A DNA stretch of 64,000 bases from Aedes albopictus (lineage: Eukaryota; Arthropoda; Insecta; Diptera; Culicidae). Location of the stretch: assembly GCF_035046485.1 (NCBI RefSeq), contig NC_085137.1, positions 483,160,252-483,224,251 on the forward strand. Direction: 5' to 3'. Positions 1 through 9,539 of the stretch are shown piece by piece. The first letter of the stretch is position 1. Every line of letters starts with the position of its first letter. Under the pieces are notes generated by a model, which had not been told where the DNA came from, did no database searches, and saw only the letters and a list, made by a program, of their open reading frames with translations. The translations under genes and the position numbers were made by a program.

Positions 1-734
1 CGTCACCCACAATCAGCAGCACAACCGGCTTACATAACGGCGTTCGACATTAAACTTCCACATAAACGCACTTATCCAGCAGCAGTAGCAGCAGCAACCG
101 GTAGCATAAAACGGCAATCACACATAACCGATGAATGTTACCGATGCCTCTCCTCAACTCCCAGGCCCAGCGCAACGCAACGGTACTTTCGAAGGCAGTT
201 TTTTCAGTGACACCACCCAGATCCCAGACAAATGGGAGAGGTCGCACTTCTGCAGCTTCTGCAGGCTTCTGGGCCGGCAACTAGCAGCAGCGGTTGGTTG
301 GTCATGACATTGAGCCGAGCCGATTGCCAACGGGAAGGTTGATGAGGCCAAGTTCAGTTGCGCTGAAGCACCGAGCACCGAGCAGAAACAGTTAAATAAT
401 TTAGTCCGGAATATAAAATAAGCTGATTTGTCTGCGAGAGGCGGAGCAAGATTAATTTGCAAAACGAGTCGTTGTGGGAATGGCCGATAAATTTGCCACG
501 ATTCTCACCACGCCAGAAATCGAAGCAATTTGTACTGGAATGATACCCGCAATCGGGGGAAACAGGGAACGAGAAATTTGTCGTTCGATTCTTGATATAA
601 TCCCTATTGTTGCTTGAAAGTTGTTTCTGAAATGAGTTTGACATCAATTAAACTGATTTACAAAACGGAATAAACATGTATATGTTGCTATTTATTCAGC
701 TTTGCTTCGTTGTTAGCCGAATCACAATCTTATA
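1..734. other. Unique DNA, no gene recognised
   Basis: Mixed-composition single-copy-looking DNA with short CAG/CAA-rich stretches near 80-100 and 280-300. Short open frames on the minus strand overlap each other and show no recognisable domain, so I assign no gene. Confidence 0.4.
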
Positions 735-808
735 TGTGGCTTGTTTGGTTAAGGCACTGGGCTAGAAAATACTGTGTCGTGGGTTCAAATCCCACCTCTT
801 TGGCACCA
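735..808 (+). repeat. tRNA-like relic (SINE head or tRNA pseudogene)
   Basis: An A-box-like segment (TTGGTTAAGGC, near 747) is followed by a perfect T-arm hairpin, GTGGG / CCCAC around TTCAAAT (about 783-799), and the segment ends in ACCA. The 5' acceptor half does not pair with the 3' half, so it is not a functional tRNA. A tRNA-derived SINE head is the likeliest reading, and a decayed tRNA gene is the alternative. Confidence 0.35.
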
Positions 809-821
809 AAGATTTTACCAC

Positions 822-1068
822 TTTATTCTTCTTCTTCTTCTTGATAGCTGTACGTCCCCACTGTTTTTCTTGGCCTTCAACTTAGTGTTCTTTGAGCACT
901 TCCACAGTTAGTAATTGAAGGGCTTTCTTTGCCTGCCATTGCATGAATTTGTATATTGTGAGGCAAGTACAATGATATTCTAGAGAATTTTCTCGACCAG
1001 CACGGGAACCGAACCCGCCGTCCGGATTGGCGATCCATAGCCTTAACCACTAGGCTAACTGGAGACCC
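822..1068 (-). mobile_element. Feilai-type tRNA-derived SINE
   Basis: Read on the minus strand it starts with a tRNA-like head. The A box GCCTAGTGGTTAAGGC lies near 1050-1035 and a B box of the GGTTCGGTTCCC type near 1010. A tRNA-unrelated body follows, and the copy ends in a GAA-type tail, seen on the plus strand as repeated TTC at 827-842. Head, body and GAA tail match my knowledge of the Feilai SINE family, which is abundant in Aedes. The copy is about 245 bp and slightly diverged. I could not find a clear target-site duplication. This element is the best single pointer to the host lineage. Confidence 0.75.
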
Positions 1069-1599
1069 TAAAACATTTGACGATACTAGGCTATTTGGAA
1101 ATATTGAGACTTTTTGAAGGAATATAGATTAAAATTGAACATTTTTTCGTGTTTTGGGCTGGAAATGCTCAAAGACAATATATCGGAACAGAAAAAGTCG
1201 AATGGGAGGGACGAAAAGTCGAATGAAAAATAGGAACAATTAGACTTAGCAAATAAATTAGATTTTTGACTTCTGTCATTTTGACGATACCGTTTTCGAC
1301 TTATCTCTAATCCGACTAATGGCTGGTGTATTAATCAAGTGTTATTTTTAGGCCACGTTGATGACTTGAAGATTTTTAGTCCTCTTAAAACGGTTGTTCA
1401 TCTTATGATTTTTTCCTTTCCTGATGATCGTGAGGACGTAGCTGGCATGGATTGCCTTAACCCATTAGCACAGAGCGGTTGATATGGATTTCAGAGACAC
1501 ACTAACTACGGATCTATCCTACAGAGCATAACGCGAAATATTTATCAAATATTTGAAATTTATACGTAGGCACTTCGCAATCTTCTGTGATATAACATA
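1069..1599. other. AT-rich intergenic DNA, nothing recognised
   Basis: No open frame with recognisable content and no repeat I can name. The right edge supplies the TA (1598-1599) that flanks the next element. Confidence 0.4.
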
Positions 1600-2041
1600 C
1601 ACTGTGGTGCATAATTGATCGGCCGTTTTTCATACAAAATGGCCAAGTTTGGGATGCTATAACTTTGGTTTGCGTTGCTGGATTGAGCACAATTTTTGAC
1701 ATGGAACTACTAATATGCTAAATTTTACATATACGAAGTACAAAATGTTTTCGTTCACAGGTTTGGGCGTGGCAAGGCGTTCAAAATGTGCAAAAGTGAT
1801 CGGACAGCGGCACGCATGTAAATCAAAGGGGTCCGATCACTTTTGCACATATTGAACGCCTTGCCACGTCCAAACCTGTGAACGAAATCATTTAGTACTG
1901 TATACGTAAAATTTAGCATATTAGTAGTTCCATGTCAAAAATTGAGCTCAATCCATCAACGCAAACCAAAGTTACAGTATCCCTAACTTGGCCATTTTGT
2001 ACGAAAATCGGCGTTTGTCCGTTGAATTATGCATTATAGTG
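1600..2041. mobile_element. TA-flanked foldback MITE, Tc1/mariner type
   Basis: A 442-bp almost perfect palindrome. The left arm (about 1600-1805) is the reverse complement of the right arm (about 1830-2041), around a loop of about 25 bp. Termini are CACTGTGGTGCATAATT at the left and the complement of CACTATAATGCATAATT at the right, with TA on both sides (1598-1599 and 2042-2043). The TA target site and CACT-type ends fit the Tc1/mariner superfamily. There is no transposase, so it is nonautonomous. It abuts the first terminal repeat of the next composite element. Confidence 0.8.
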
Positions 2042-2043
2042 TA

Positions 2044-2880
2044 CACTACCGCCATAAGTACGGACTCACTTAGAAAAGTATTGCAACACATAGTTGAATA
2101 TTGCATCACCCCCCAAAAAGTTTAGCATCACCTGAAAACAGCTAAATTTGTGCTAGTTCTATCTCGTGATCCCGATGAGATAGAAAGTTCAAGCCTTCGG
2201 CAAAGTTGTTCGGAAGGTCATGGACATCATAACAAAAAGCAGTTTGCTTCGCAATTCCGCCGCTAGGTGACGCTAGTAAGCATGGAAAAATGAGCATTTT
2301 CAATTAGTTCTATCTCGTAATCCTGATGAGATAGAAAGTTCAAGTCTTCGACAAAGTTGTTCGGAAGATCATGGACATTATAATGACAAGCAGTTTTTTT
2401 TTTTCGCAATTCTGCCGCCAGGTGATGCTAGTGAGCATGGAAAAATGAGCGTTTTCAAAATCAAGGAAATTCGGAAAATACAGACGTACACTACCCGTCA
2501 TAAGTACGGACTCACTTAAAAAAGTATTGCAACACTTAGTTGAATATTGCATCACCCCCAAAAAGTTTAGCATCACCTGAAAACAGCTAAATTTGTGCTA
2601 GTTCTATCTCGTGATCCCGATGAGATAGAAAGTTCAAGCCTTCGGCAAAGTTGTTCGGAAGGTCAAGGACATCATAACAAAAAGCAGTTTGGTTCGCAAT
2701 TCCGCCGCTAGGTGACGCTAGTGAGCATGGAAAAATGAACATTTTCAACTAATTCTATTTTGTGATCCTGATGAGATAGAAAGTTCAAGTCTTCGGAAGG
2801 TCATGGGCATCATAATGACAAGCAGTTTGGTACACAATCCGGCCGCTAGATGGCGCTAGTGATCATGTAAAATTTATCGT
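2044..2880. repeat. Tandem ~440-bp segment duplication at the left end
   Basis: The series terminal repeat, then two ~150-bp units, occurs twice, beginning near 2044 and near 2484. The two copies are highly similar; for example, both contain TTTAGCATCACCTGAAAACA (about 2122 and 2562). The units begin with AGTTCTATCTCGTGATCC at 2156, about 2306, about 2599 and about 2749. The right end of the composite carries one terminal repeat only, so the extra left copy is a secondary duplication or a nested end of the same family. Confidence 0.7.
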
Positions 2881-2924
2881 TTTTATTGGAATATTTAGCA
2901 AGTTCTGTTACGTGATGCTTTAAG

Positions 2925-4810
2925 ATATGAAGTGAATCCGACCTGATTCACTTGGATTAATATGACTCAGACTTGATTTACTTGAACATGAAGTGAATGA
3001 GCCCTGAATCACTTGGATTATAATGACTCAGACCTGAATCAATCGCGGCCGCGTAAATGAAAACCGCGTAAAAAAAGACCTGACTGTAAAATGAATCAGT
3101 TCTGAATCGCTTGAACATGAAGTAAATCTGTCCTGAATCATTTAAATATTAAGTGAATTAACCCTGAATCATTTGAATGTGAAATTAATCAGTCCTGAAT
3201 CACTTGAATATGAAGTGAATGAGCCCTGAATCACTTGAACATGAAGTAAATCAGACCTGAATCATTTGATTTTGAAGTGAATCAGACCTGAATCACTTGA
3301 ATATCAAGTGAATCAGATCTGAATCACTTGAATATGAAGTAAATTAGAACTGAATCACTTCAATATGAAGTTAATCAGATCTGAATCATTTGAATGTGAA
3401 GTCCTGAATCACTTGGATTAAAATGACTCAGACCTGAATCATTTAAACAATAAGTGAATCAGTTTTGAATCACTTGATTATGAAGTGAATAAGATCTGAA
3501 TCACTTGAATATGAAGTGAATTAGACCTGAATCACTTGGCTTAAAACGACTCAGACCTGAATAATTTGAACATGAAGTGAATCAGACCTGAGTCACTTGA
3601 ATATGAATTAAATGAACCCTGAATCACTTGAATATGAAGTGAATCAGTCCTAAATCACTTGGATTAAAATGTTTCAGTCCTAAATTATTTGAACATGAAG
3701 TGAATCACTTGAATATGAAGTGAATGAGCCTTGAATCACTTGAACATAAAGTGAATCGGACCTGAATCATTTGAACAGTAAGTGAATCACCTGAATCACT
3801 TGTATATGAAGTTAATGAGCCCTGATTCACTTGAACATGAAGCGAATCAGACCTGAATCACTTGATTATGAAGTGATTCAGACCTGAATCACTTGGATTA
3901 CAATGACTCAGACCTGAATCATTTGAACATGAAGTGAATCAGACCTGAATCACTTGGATATGAAGTAAATGAACCCTGAATCATTTGATTATGAGGTTAA
4001 TCAGTCCTTAATCACTTGGATTAAAATGACTCAGACCTGATTTTGAAGTAAATCAGACCTGAATCACTTCATATTCAAGTGAATCAGACCTGAATCACTT
4101 GAATATGAAGTGAATAAGACATGAATCACTTGGCTTAAAATGACTCAGACCTGAATAATTTGAACATGAAGTGAATCAGACCTGAGTCACTTGAATATGA
4201 ATTAAATGAACCCTGAATCACTTGAATATGAAGTGAATCAGTCCTAAATCACTTGGATTAAAATGTTTCAGACCTAAATTATTTGAACATGAAGTGAATC
4301 ACTTGATTATGAAGTGAATGAGCCCTGAATCACTTGAACATGAAGTGAATCAAACCTAAATCATTTGATGTTGAAGTGAATCAGACCTGAATCACTTAAA
4401 TTCAAATGAATCAGACCTGAAACACTTGAATATGGAGTGAATCTGACCTGAATCTCTTGAATAGTAAGTGAATCAGACCTGAATAACTTGGAATAAAATG
4501 ACTCAGACCTGAATCATTTGAACAAGAAGTGAATCAGACCTGAACCTATTGAATATTAAGTAAATCAGACATGAATTACTTGAATATGAAGTGAATCAGA
4601 CCTGAATCATTCTGGCTAAAATGACTCAGATCTGAATCATTTGAATATGAAGTGAATCAGACCTGTGTCACTTGATTATGAAGTGAATCGGACCCGAATT
4701 ATTTGAATATCAAGTGAATCAGACCTGAACCACATGAATTTGAAGAATCACTAGAATTTCAAGAGGATCAGTGTTTGGTCACTTGAACATAAAGTAAATT
4801 AAATTAAAGC
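2925..4810. repeat. 31-bp satellite array
   Basis: About 1.9 kb of a degenerate 31-bp tandem repeat built from TGAATCACTTGAATATGAAG followed by TGAATCAGACC. A variant half-unit containing GGATTAAAATGACTCAGACC recurs irregularly, which hints at a higher-order unit near 62 bp. Each monomer contains short inverted halves (CACTT and AAGTG), so single strands could form serial small hairpins. The array sits between the inverted unit blocks of the composite foldback and has no coding capacity. Confidence 0.85.
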
Positions 4811-4919
4811 CACTTGAATTAAAATGATTCACTCGTGATGCGAGGGAATTCAAACTATTTGTCATAATGATGCCAAAGAGATTCCGAATAACTTTCTTTC
4901 ACGTCGGGATCGTTAGATA

Positions 4920-5598
4920 GAAGAAGTTGAAAATGTTCATTTTTCCATGCTTACTAGTGTCACCTTGCAGCAGAACTGCATGCGTTTATTGTGAACCAAA
5001 CTTCTAGTAATTATGATTTTTTTTGTAGAGGCAATTAAGTCACTGCGTCCAATTAACTGAACTTTTGCTGTAATTATCACACTAACGACCTTCGGAACAA
5101 CTTTGCCGACAGCTTGAACTTTCTATCTCATCGGGATCACGAGATAGAACTAGTTAAAAGTGCTCATTTTTCCATGCTTACTAGTGTCACCTAGCGGCAG
5201 AATCGCAAACTAAACTGCTTGTCATCATGATGTCCATGACCTTCCGAACAACTTTATCGAAGACTTGAACTTTCTATCTCATCAGGATCACGAGATAGAA
5301 CTAGTTGAAAATGCTCATTTTTCCATGCTCACCTAGCGGCAGAATTGCGAACCAAACTGCTTGTCATTATAATGTCCATGACTTTCCGAACAACTTTGCC
5401 GAAGACTGGAACTATCTATCTTATTAGGATCACGAGATACAACTAGTTGAAAATGCTCATTTTCCCTTGCTCATTAGCGTCACCTAGCGGCAGAATTGTG
5501 AACCAAACTGCTTGTCATTATAATGTCCATGACCTTCCGAACAACTTTGCCGAAGACTTGAACTCTCTATCTTATTAGGATCACGAGATAGAACTAGT
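4920..5598. repeat. Right-side ~150-bp units, part 1 (inverted to left block)
   Basis: Four to five units containing AACTAGTTGAAAATGCTCAT, CACCTAGCGGCAGAATTG, CCTTCCGAACAACTTTG and a TATCTCAT..GGATCACGAGATA imperfect palindrome. They are the reverse complement of the units at 2156-2880. The last unit is cut at 5598 by the nested 3-kb element and the array resumes at 8600. Confidence 0.75.
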
Positions 5599-6924
5599 GA
5601 GGCGTTCCACGGAGTCATGTCAGTCGATCCTGAGCGACCATTTCAAAAATATCTGAAACTTTGCACAGTTTTCAATTTCATCTAAATCGCCATTTTTCGA
5701 TATCAAATTTTTATTTTGAATCACGACTAACTTTTCAAAAGGGTGTATGCGAAAATAGTTCAAAAATATTCTAAAAGCTGCACAGCAAAAACGGATTGTT
5801 CGATTGTTATGAATTTTTCAGCAAAGTTAGATAACTAAATGATGATTCCTAACAAAATATACACTGTGAAAAATTTCTTTTTTTACTTTAAAAAAATATG
5901 ATCTTTGTCACAAAAACTCAAATATCTCAAAACCCTATCTTTTTACCAACGTCAATTTTTTAGGGAAAATGGCCCATTATATCAGCTATCTACCATAAAA
6001 TTTTGGTGATGGTAAACTGATAAACAAAAAAGTTATAACATTTCAAACATTTCACAGTTTTTACATTTAGTAACAAAAAAAATTTTTTTTTCTGTGTAAA
6101 TTATTTCGAGAATTATATGTTGATGCTGATTTTATTGTAAAGGCTACCGCCTGAATTAAACAAGTTGTTTTCATGATATTTTTGTTTGATTATTCATAAT
6201 TACTATAGTATCTATTTGAAACTTAGACGCGATCCAGTGTTGTGATCAAAAATATTGAGAGTGTCATACTTTTTATTGTACGTGACTGGTGAAAAGTTAC
6301 CTTGATAGCGTTGAAAAGCTGTTGATCATAAGAAAAATGGAATCAAACTTATTTTTAAGACGAAAGCTGCATAATAAAAGTTTTATATATTCGCGTATAC
6401 GTCTAGTTGATCTGCAAAAAAATTACCTCTTAGAGAACAGACTTTATGATCGGAAGAATGCGAGTAACTTCAACAACAACAAATGCATGAGAGGTACATA
6501 CCACAGACAAACAGACGAAACGCCTAGAATAATATTCGTGAAAATCCATCGCCCAGTTCCCACTACCACCACCTGGTGGAAATGTTTCACGAAACACTGC
6601 GTTGTGCAATATCGTCATCAGAAGGCGCTAGTGTGAAACGTCAAACGCAAAGAAAAACGATGGGCACTCTTCTGGTTATGAAAGCCACAACCAAGATTCA
6701 AAATGATCGTTAAAGGCGTGGTCAATGAAAATTTCGTCAGTGTTACGTTTGTTTGTCTGTATACATACCATGACAATGCTCACGAAAAAGCAAAAAAAAA
6801 TACTACCGCTATGGATATTAAAAATTTTATAGTAAATTTTTTCTTCAGCCAAGTAAACAACACCAAACTAGTCAGTTAAAACTAATAAGTGATTTTGTTT
6901 ATTATAATCTAACGAACAACATGA

Positions 6925-7224
6925 ACAATCGCTTTCTCAAAGGTCTTCAACTCAACGCTCTCTTGTAGACCGTTTGATGAAAAAAAATGTTCAAAAGAGT
7001 TACGAAATCTCACCGAAAGCACCATAGATAAACTGGTTATGCCCAAATTGAATACAAATTTACGCATTTGCACGTCCTGCCGTCTAGACTTTGACAGACG
7101 AGCCATCTGTATATCATCGGTAAAGCAGGGCGCAGGAAGTTCGAAAACGACAACAACTGAGAAATTGCCAGAAGTGCTAAGTGCAGAGAGTCATGCCACC
7201 ATACCATCAGCGACATTTGTTTAA
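6925..7224 (+). pseudogene. Relic coding segment with C..C-x2-C motif, transposon-associated type
   Basis: An open frame without a convincing own start runs from about 6925 to the stop at 7222-7224. It contains CRPFDEKKCSKELRNLT at about 6964-7014 and ICTSCRLDFDRR at about 7066-7101. The spacing of an initial Cys-x-Pro-Phe, an LR-x-LT/VT block and a Cys-x2-Cys-Arg matches, from memory, a short putative zinc-binding segment found in many insect transposon-linked proteins. I cannot name the family. The tail is Ser/Thr-rich and ends shortly after. It lies inside the nested foldback, so it is either a remnant of that element's own protein or a captured exon. An antisense open frame over the same bases is its shadow. 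Confidence 0.4.
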
Positions 7225-7640
7225 ACAATATAATCACGCCCCTTTTCAAAAATGCTTTGAAATATACTTCAACATCTATACCCATTTCAATATTTTTAAC
7301 GTTGCAAAACACGCTTTCAACATTCATCTTGAAGAAGAGGGAAAACACTTGTCCTCAAATGTAACAGCAAATTAATGAATAAACGACTAATGCGCGGAGG
7401 GCGTGATAAAATCGGAACATTACTGTACATATAATATACATAATACATAATAAAAACAGCTTGTTTTACTCACGCAAGGCCATTAACAATAAAATCAGCA
7501 TCAAACTGCGATTTCCGGCCGAAATAATTTACACTAAAAAAAAATTATTACTAAATGTGAAAATTGTGAAATGTTTGAATTGTCAAAACTTTTTTGTTTA
7601 TTAGTTTATTATCACCAAATTTTTATGGTAGATTGCTAAT

Positions 7641-7886
7641 CTGCCGTAATTCTGCAAAGTGACGTAAGCGACATTGATAGTTTTGGCCCATTTTTTGGTT
7701 ATTATGCATAAAACTCTTGCTCATCCTTTAAGTTTCTTTCCAAAGATGATAGATTACGATTAGATCTTGCATTCTAATACAGCAGGAATACCACAGTGTT
7801 ATTCTCACCCCAGATATTATAAATAATATACCAAAATATATCGAAATTTTGAATGGCGCTTACGTCACTTTTCAGAATTACTGCAG
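7641..7886. mobile_element. 246-bp MITE inside the foldback arm
   Basis: Terminal inverted repeats CTGCCGTAATTCTGCAAAG at the left and the complement of CTGCAGTAATTCTGAAAAG at the right, each followed inward by TGACGTAAGCG. TAAT flanks both sides (7637-7640, 7887-7890). The duplicated arm copy at about 8200-8216 reads straight through (TGTTAATACAATGGAC), which gives an empty site inside the window. Confidence 0.8.
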
Positions 7887-8599
7887 TAATACAATGGACC
7901 GGTTTCCTTAAAAAATTACGTTGGTAAAAAGATAGGGTTTTGAGATATTTGAGTTTTTGTGACAAAAATGATATTTTTTAATGTTAAAAAAATATTTTTT
8001 TTCACAGTGTATATTTTCTTAGAAATCACCATTTAGTTATCTAACTTTGCTGAACAATAAAATCAGCATCAAACTGCGATTTCTGACCGAAATAATTTAC
8101 ACAGAAAAAAATATTTACCAAATGTGAAAATAGTGAAATGTTTGAAATGTTATAACTTTTTTGTTTATTAGTTTACCATCACCAAATTTTTATGGTAGAT
8201 TGTTAATACAATGGACCGTCTTTCCCAAAAAAATTACGATGGTAAAAAGATAGGGTTTTGAGATATTTGAGTTTTTGTGACAAAAATGATATTTTTTAAT
8301 ATTAAAAAAGATGTTTTTTCACAGTGTATATTTTCTTAGGAATCACCATTTAGTTATCTAACTTTGCTGAAAAATTCATAGCAATCGAACGAACCATTTT
8401 GGCTGTGCAGATTTTTGAATATTTTTGAACCATTTTCACATACACCCTTTTAAAAAGTTAGTCGTGATTCAAAATAAAAATTTGATATCGAAAAATGGCG
8501 ATTTAAATGGAACTGAAAAACTGTGCAAAGTTTCAGTTCAATAGAAAATCATGAATTAAAAAATTTCCTTAATTTTGATGCTGTTGCTTGGAATCGCTC

Positions 8600-9010
8600 T
8601 AGTTGAAAATGCTCATTTTTCCATGCTCACCTAGCGGCAGAATTGCGAACCAAACTGCTTGTCATTATAATGTCCATGACTTTCCGAACAACTTTGCCGA
8701 AGACTTGAACTATCTATCTTATTAGGATCACGAGATAGAACTAGTTGAAAATGCTCATTTTCCCATGCTCATTAGCGTCACCTAGCGGCAGAATTGTGAA
8801 CCAAACTGCTTGTCATTATAATGTCCATGACCTTCCGAACAACTTTGCCGAAGACTTGAACTCTCTATCTTATTAGGATCACGAGATAGAACTAGTTGAA
8901 AATGCTCATTTTCCCACGCTCACTAGCGCACCCTAGCGGCAGAATTGCGAATCATACTACTTCCCATTGTGATGCCAACGACCTTCCGAACAACTTTGCT
9001 GAGTACTGTA
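8600..9010. repeat. Right-side ~150-bp units, part 2
   Basis: About two and a half more units continuing the array interrupted at 5598. The last one diverges (near 8896-9010) before the terminal inverted repeat at about 9060-9132. Confidence 0.7.
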
Positions 9011-9169
9011 CCTTTGCAGATTTTCAGCATTTTGAGATATAGCAGCACATATGTAGTTGTTTTGATGTGCTGCTAAACTTTTCAAGGTGATGCAATATTT
9101 TTTCAAGTGAGTCCGTACTTATGACGGGTAGCATTCATTGGATAATCATTGGATAATCATAGGTCGTTA

Positions 9170-9309
9170 CATTAAAAACACAGCGCAACATTTTTGTGCC
9201 TCAAAAGCAATCTTATGTGTCTCAAACAGATATCGGGCACTGTTGAAAATGCTTTGACATCCATGTGCACAAAAGAACATGTGCTCGATGAACAAATTGA
9301 GATTTGAAT
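9170..9309. repeat. End fragment of the CACAGCG foldback family
   Basis: It contains CACAGCGCAACATTTTTGTG near 9179 and a CTTATGTGTCTC segment, resembling the left terminus of the foldback at 24706-25358. Only one end is present, so this is a solo or truncated copy. Just before it, TCATTGGATAA is tandemly repeated. Confidence 0.5.
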
Positions 9310-9480
9310 TATGAAAAGAAATCCACGTACTCCGATGAGACTCGAACTCACGACTCCCAATTCGCTAGACGGGCTACGGAGTCACTCGACTATCTCCGTC
9401 GCCAGCAGGCCTAGAACTGAACTCGATTCCACAGTCGCACATGGTTATCTTCTTTTCACAATCCAAACCTCCTTCGGATG
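9310..9480 (-). repeat. tRNA-derived SINE-like segment
   Basis: On the minus strand a B-box-like GAGTTCGAGTCTC (near 9355-9340) lies inside a tRNA-like arm, and an A-box-like GTAGCCCGTCTAG lies upstream. Length and boundaries are uncertain, and I cannot name the family. Confidence 0.35.
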
Positions 9481-9539
9481 GGATGAGATGAACATCTAAC
9501 ACATACACTGTTGTGCACATGTGTGTCAAAGCGGGAGAG

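Larger units (their letters stand above)
5599..8599. mobile_element. Nested 3-kb foldback element
   Basis: Long inverted arms: about 5645-6110 is the reverse complement of about 8090-8540, sharing for example TGAAACTTTGCACAG and TTGATATCGAAAAATGGCG. Termini are GAGGCGTTCCA at the left and the complement of GAGCGATTCCA at the right. It splits a sequence that is intact in neighbouring units (AACTAGTTGAAAATG); TAGT occurs on both sides (5595-5598, 8600-8603), so the target duplication is about 4-5 bp. The right arm has a second, tandem partial copy (about 7500-8060). The interior (6180-7490) holds a relic coding segment. No transposase is recognised. Confidence 0.7.
2042..9132. mobile_element. 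~7.1-kb composite foldback element with satellite core
   Basis: The left end carries CTACCCGTCATAAGTACGG (near 2489, with a degenerate copy near 2046). The same sequence occurs inverted at the right end (about 9113-9131), followed at both ends by similar subterminal sequence (ACTCACTT, then a poly-A-rich ATATTGCATCAC motif). Inside the ends lie ~150-bp units in inverted orientation relative to each other: left 2156-2880, right 4920-5598 and 8600-9010. They surround a 31-bp satellite (2925-4810). A separate 3-kb foldback (5599-8599) interrupts the right unit array. No transposase is seen. Superfamily is undetermined because I could not define a TSD. It may be one giant foldback or several related pieces brought together. 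Confidence 0.6.

Noticed and set aside
735..808. Functional tRNA gene
   Set aside because: The T arm is good, but the acceptor halves do not pair and the D/anticodon arms are unconvincing.
2925..4810. CRISPR-like array
   Set aside because: The 31-bp repeats are contiguous and degenerate with no unique spacers, and the organism is an insect.
7037..7348. 103-residue minus-strand frame with hydrophobic stretches
   Set aside because: It is antisense to the Cys-motif relic and part of a foldback element, with no independent support.
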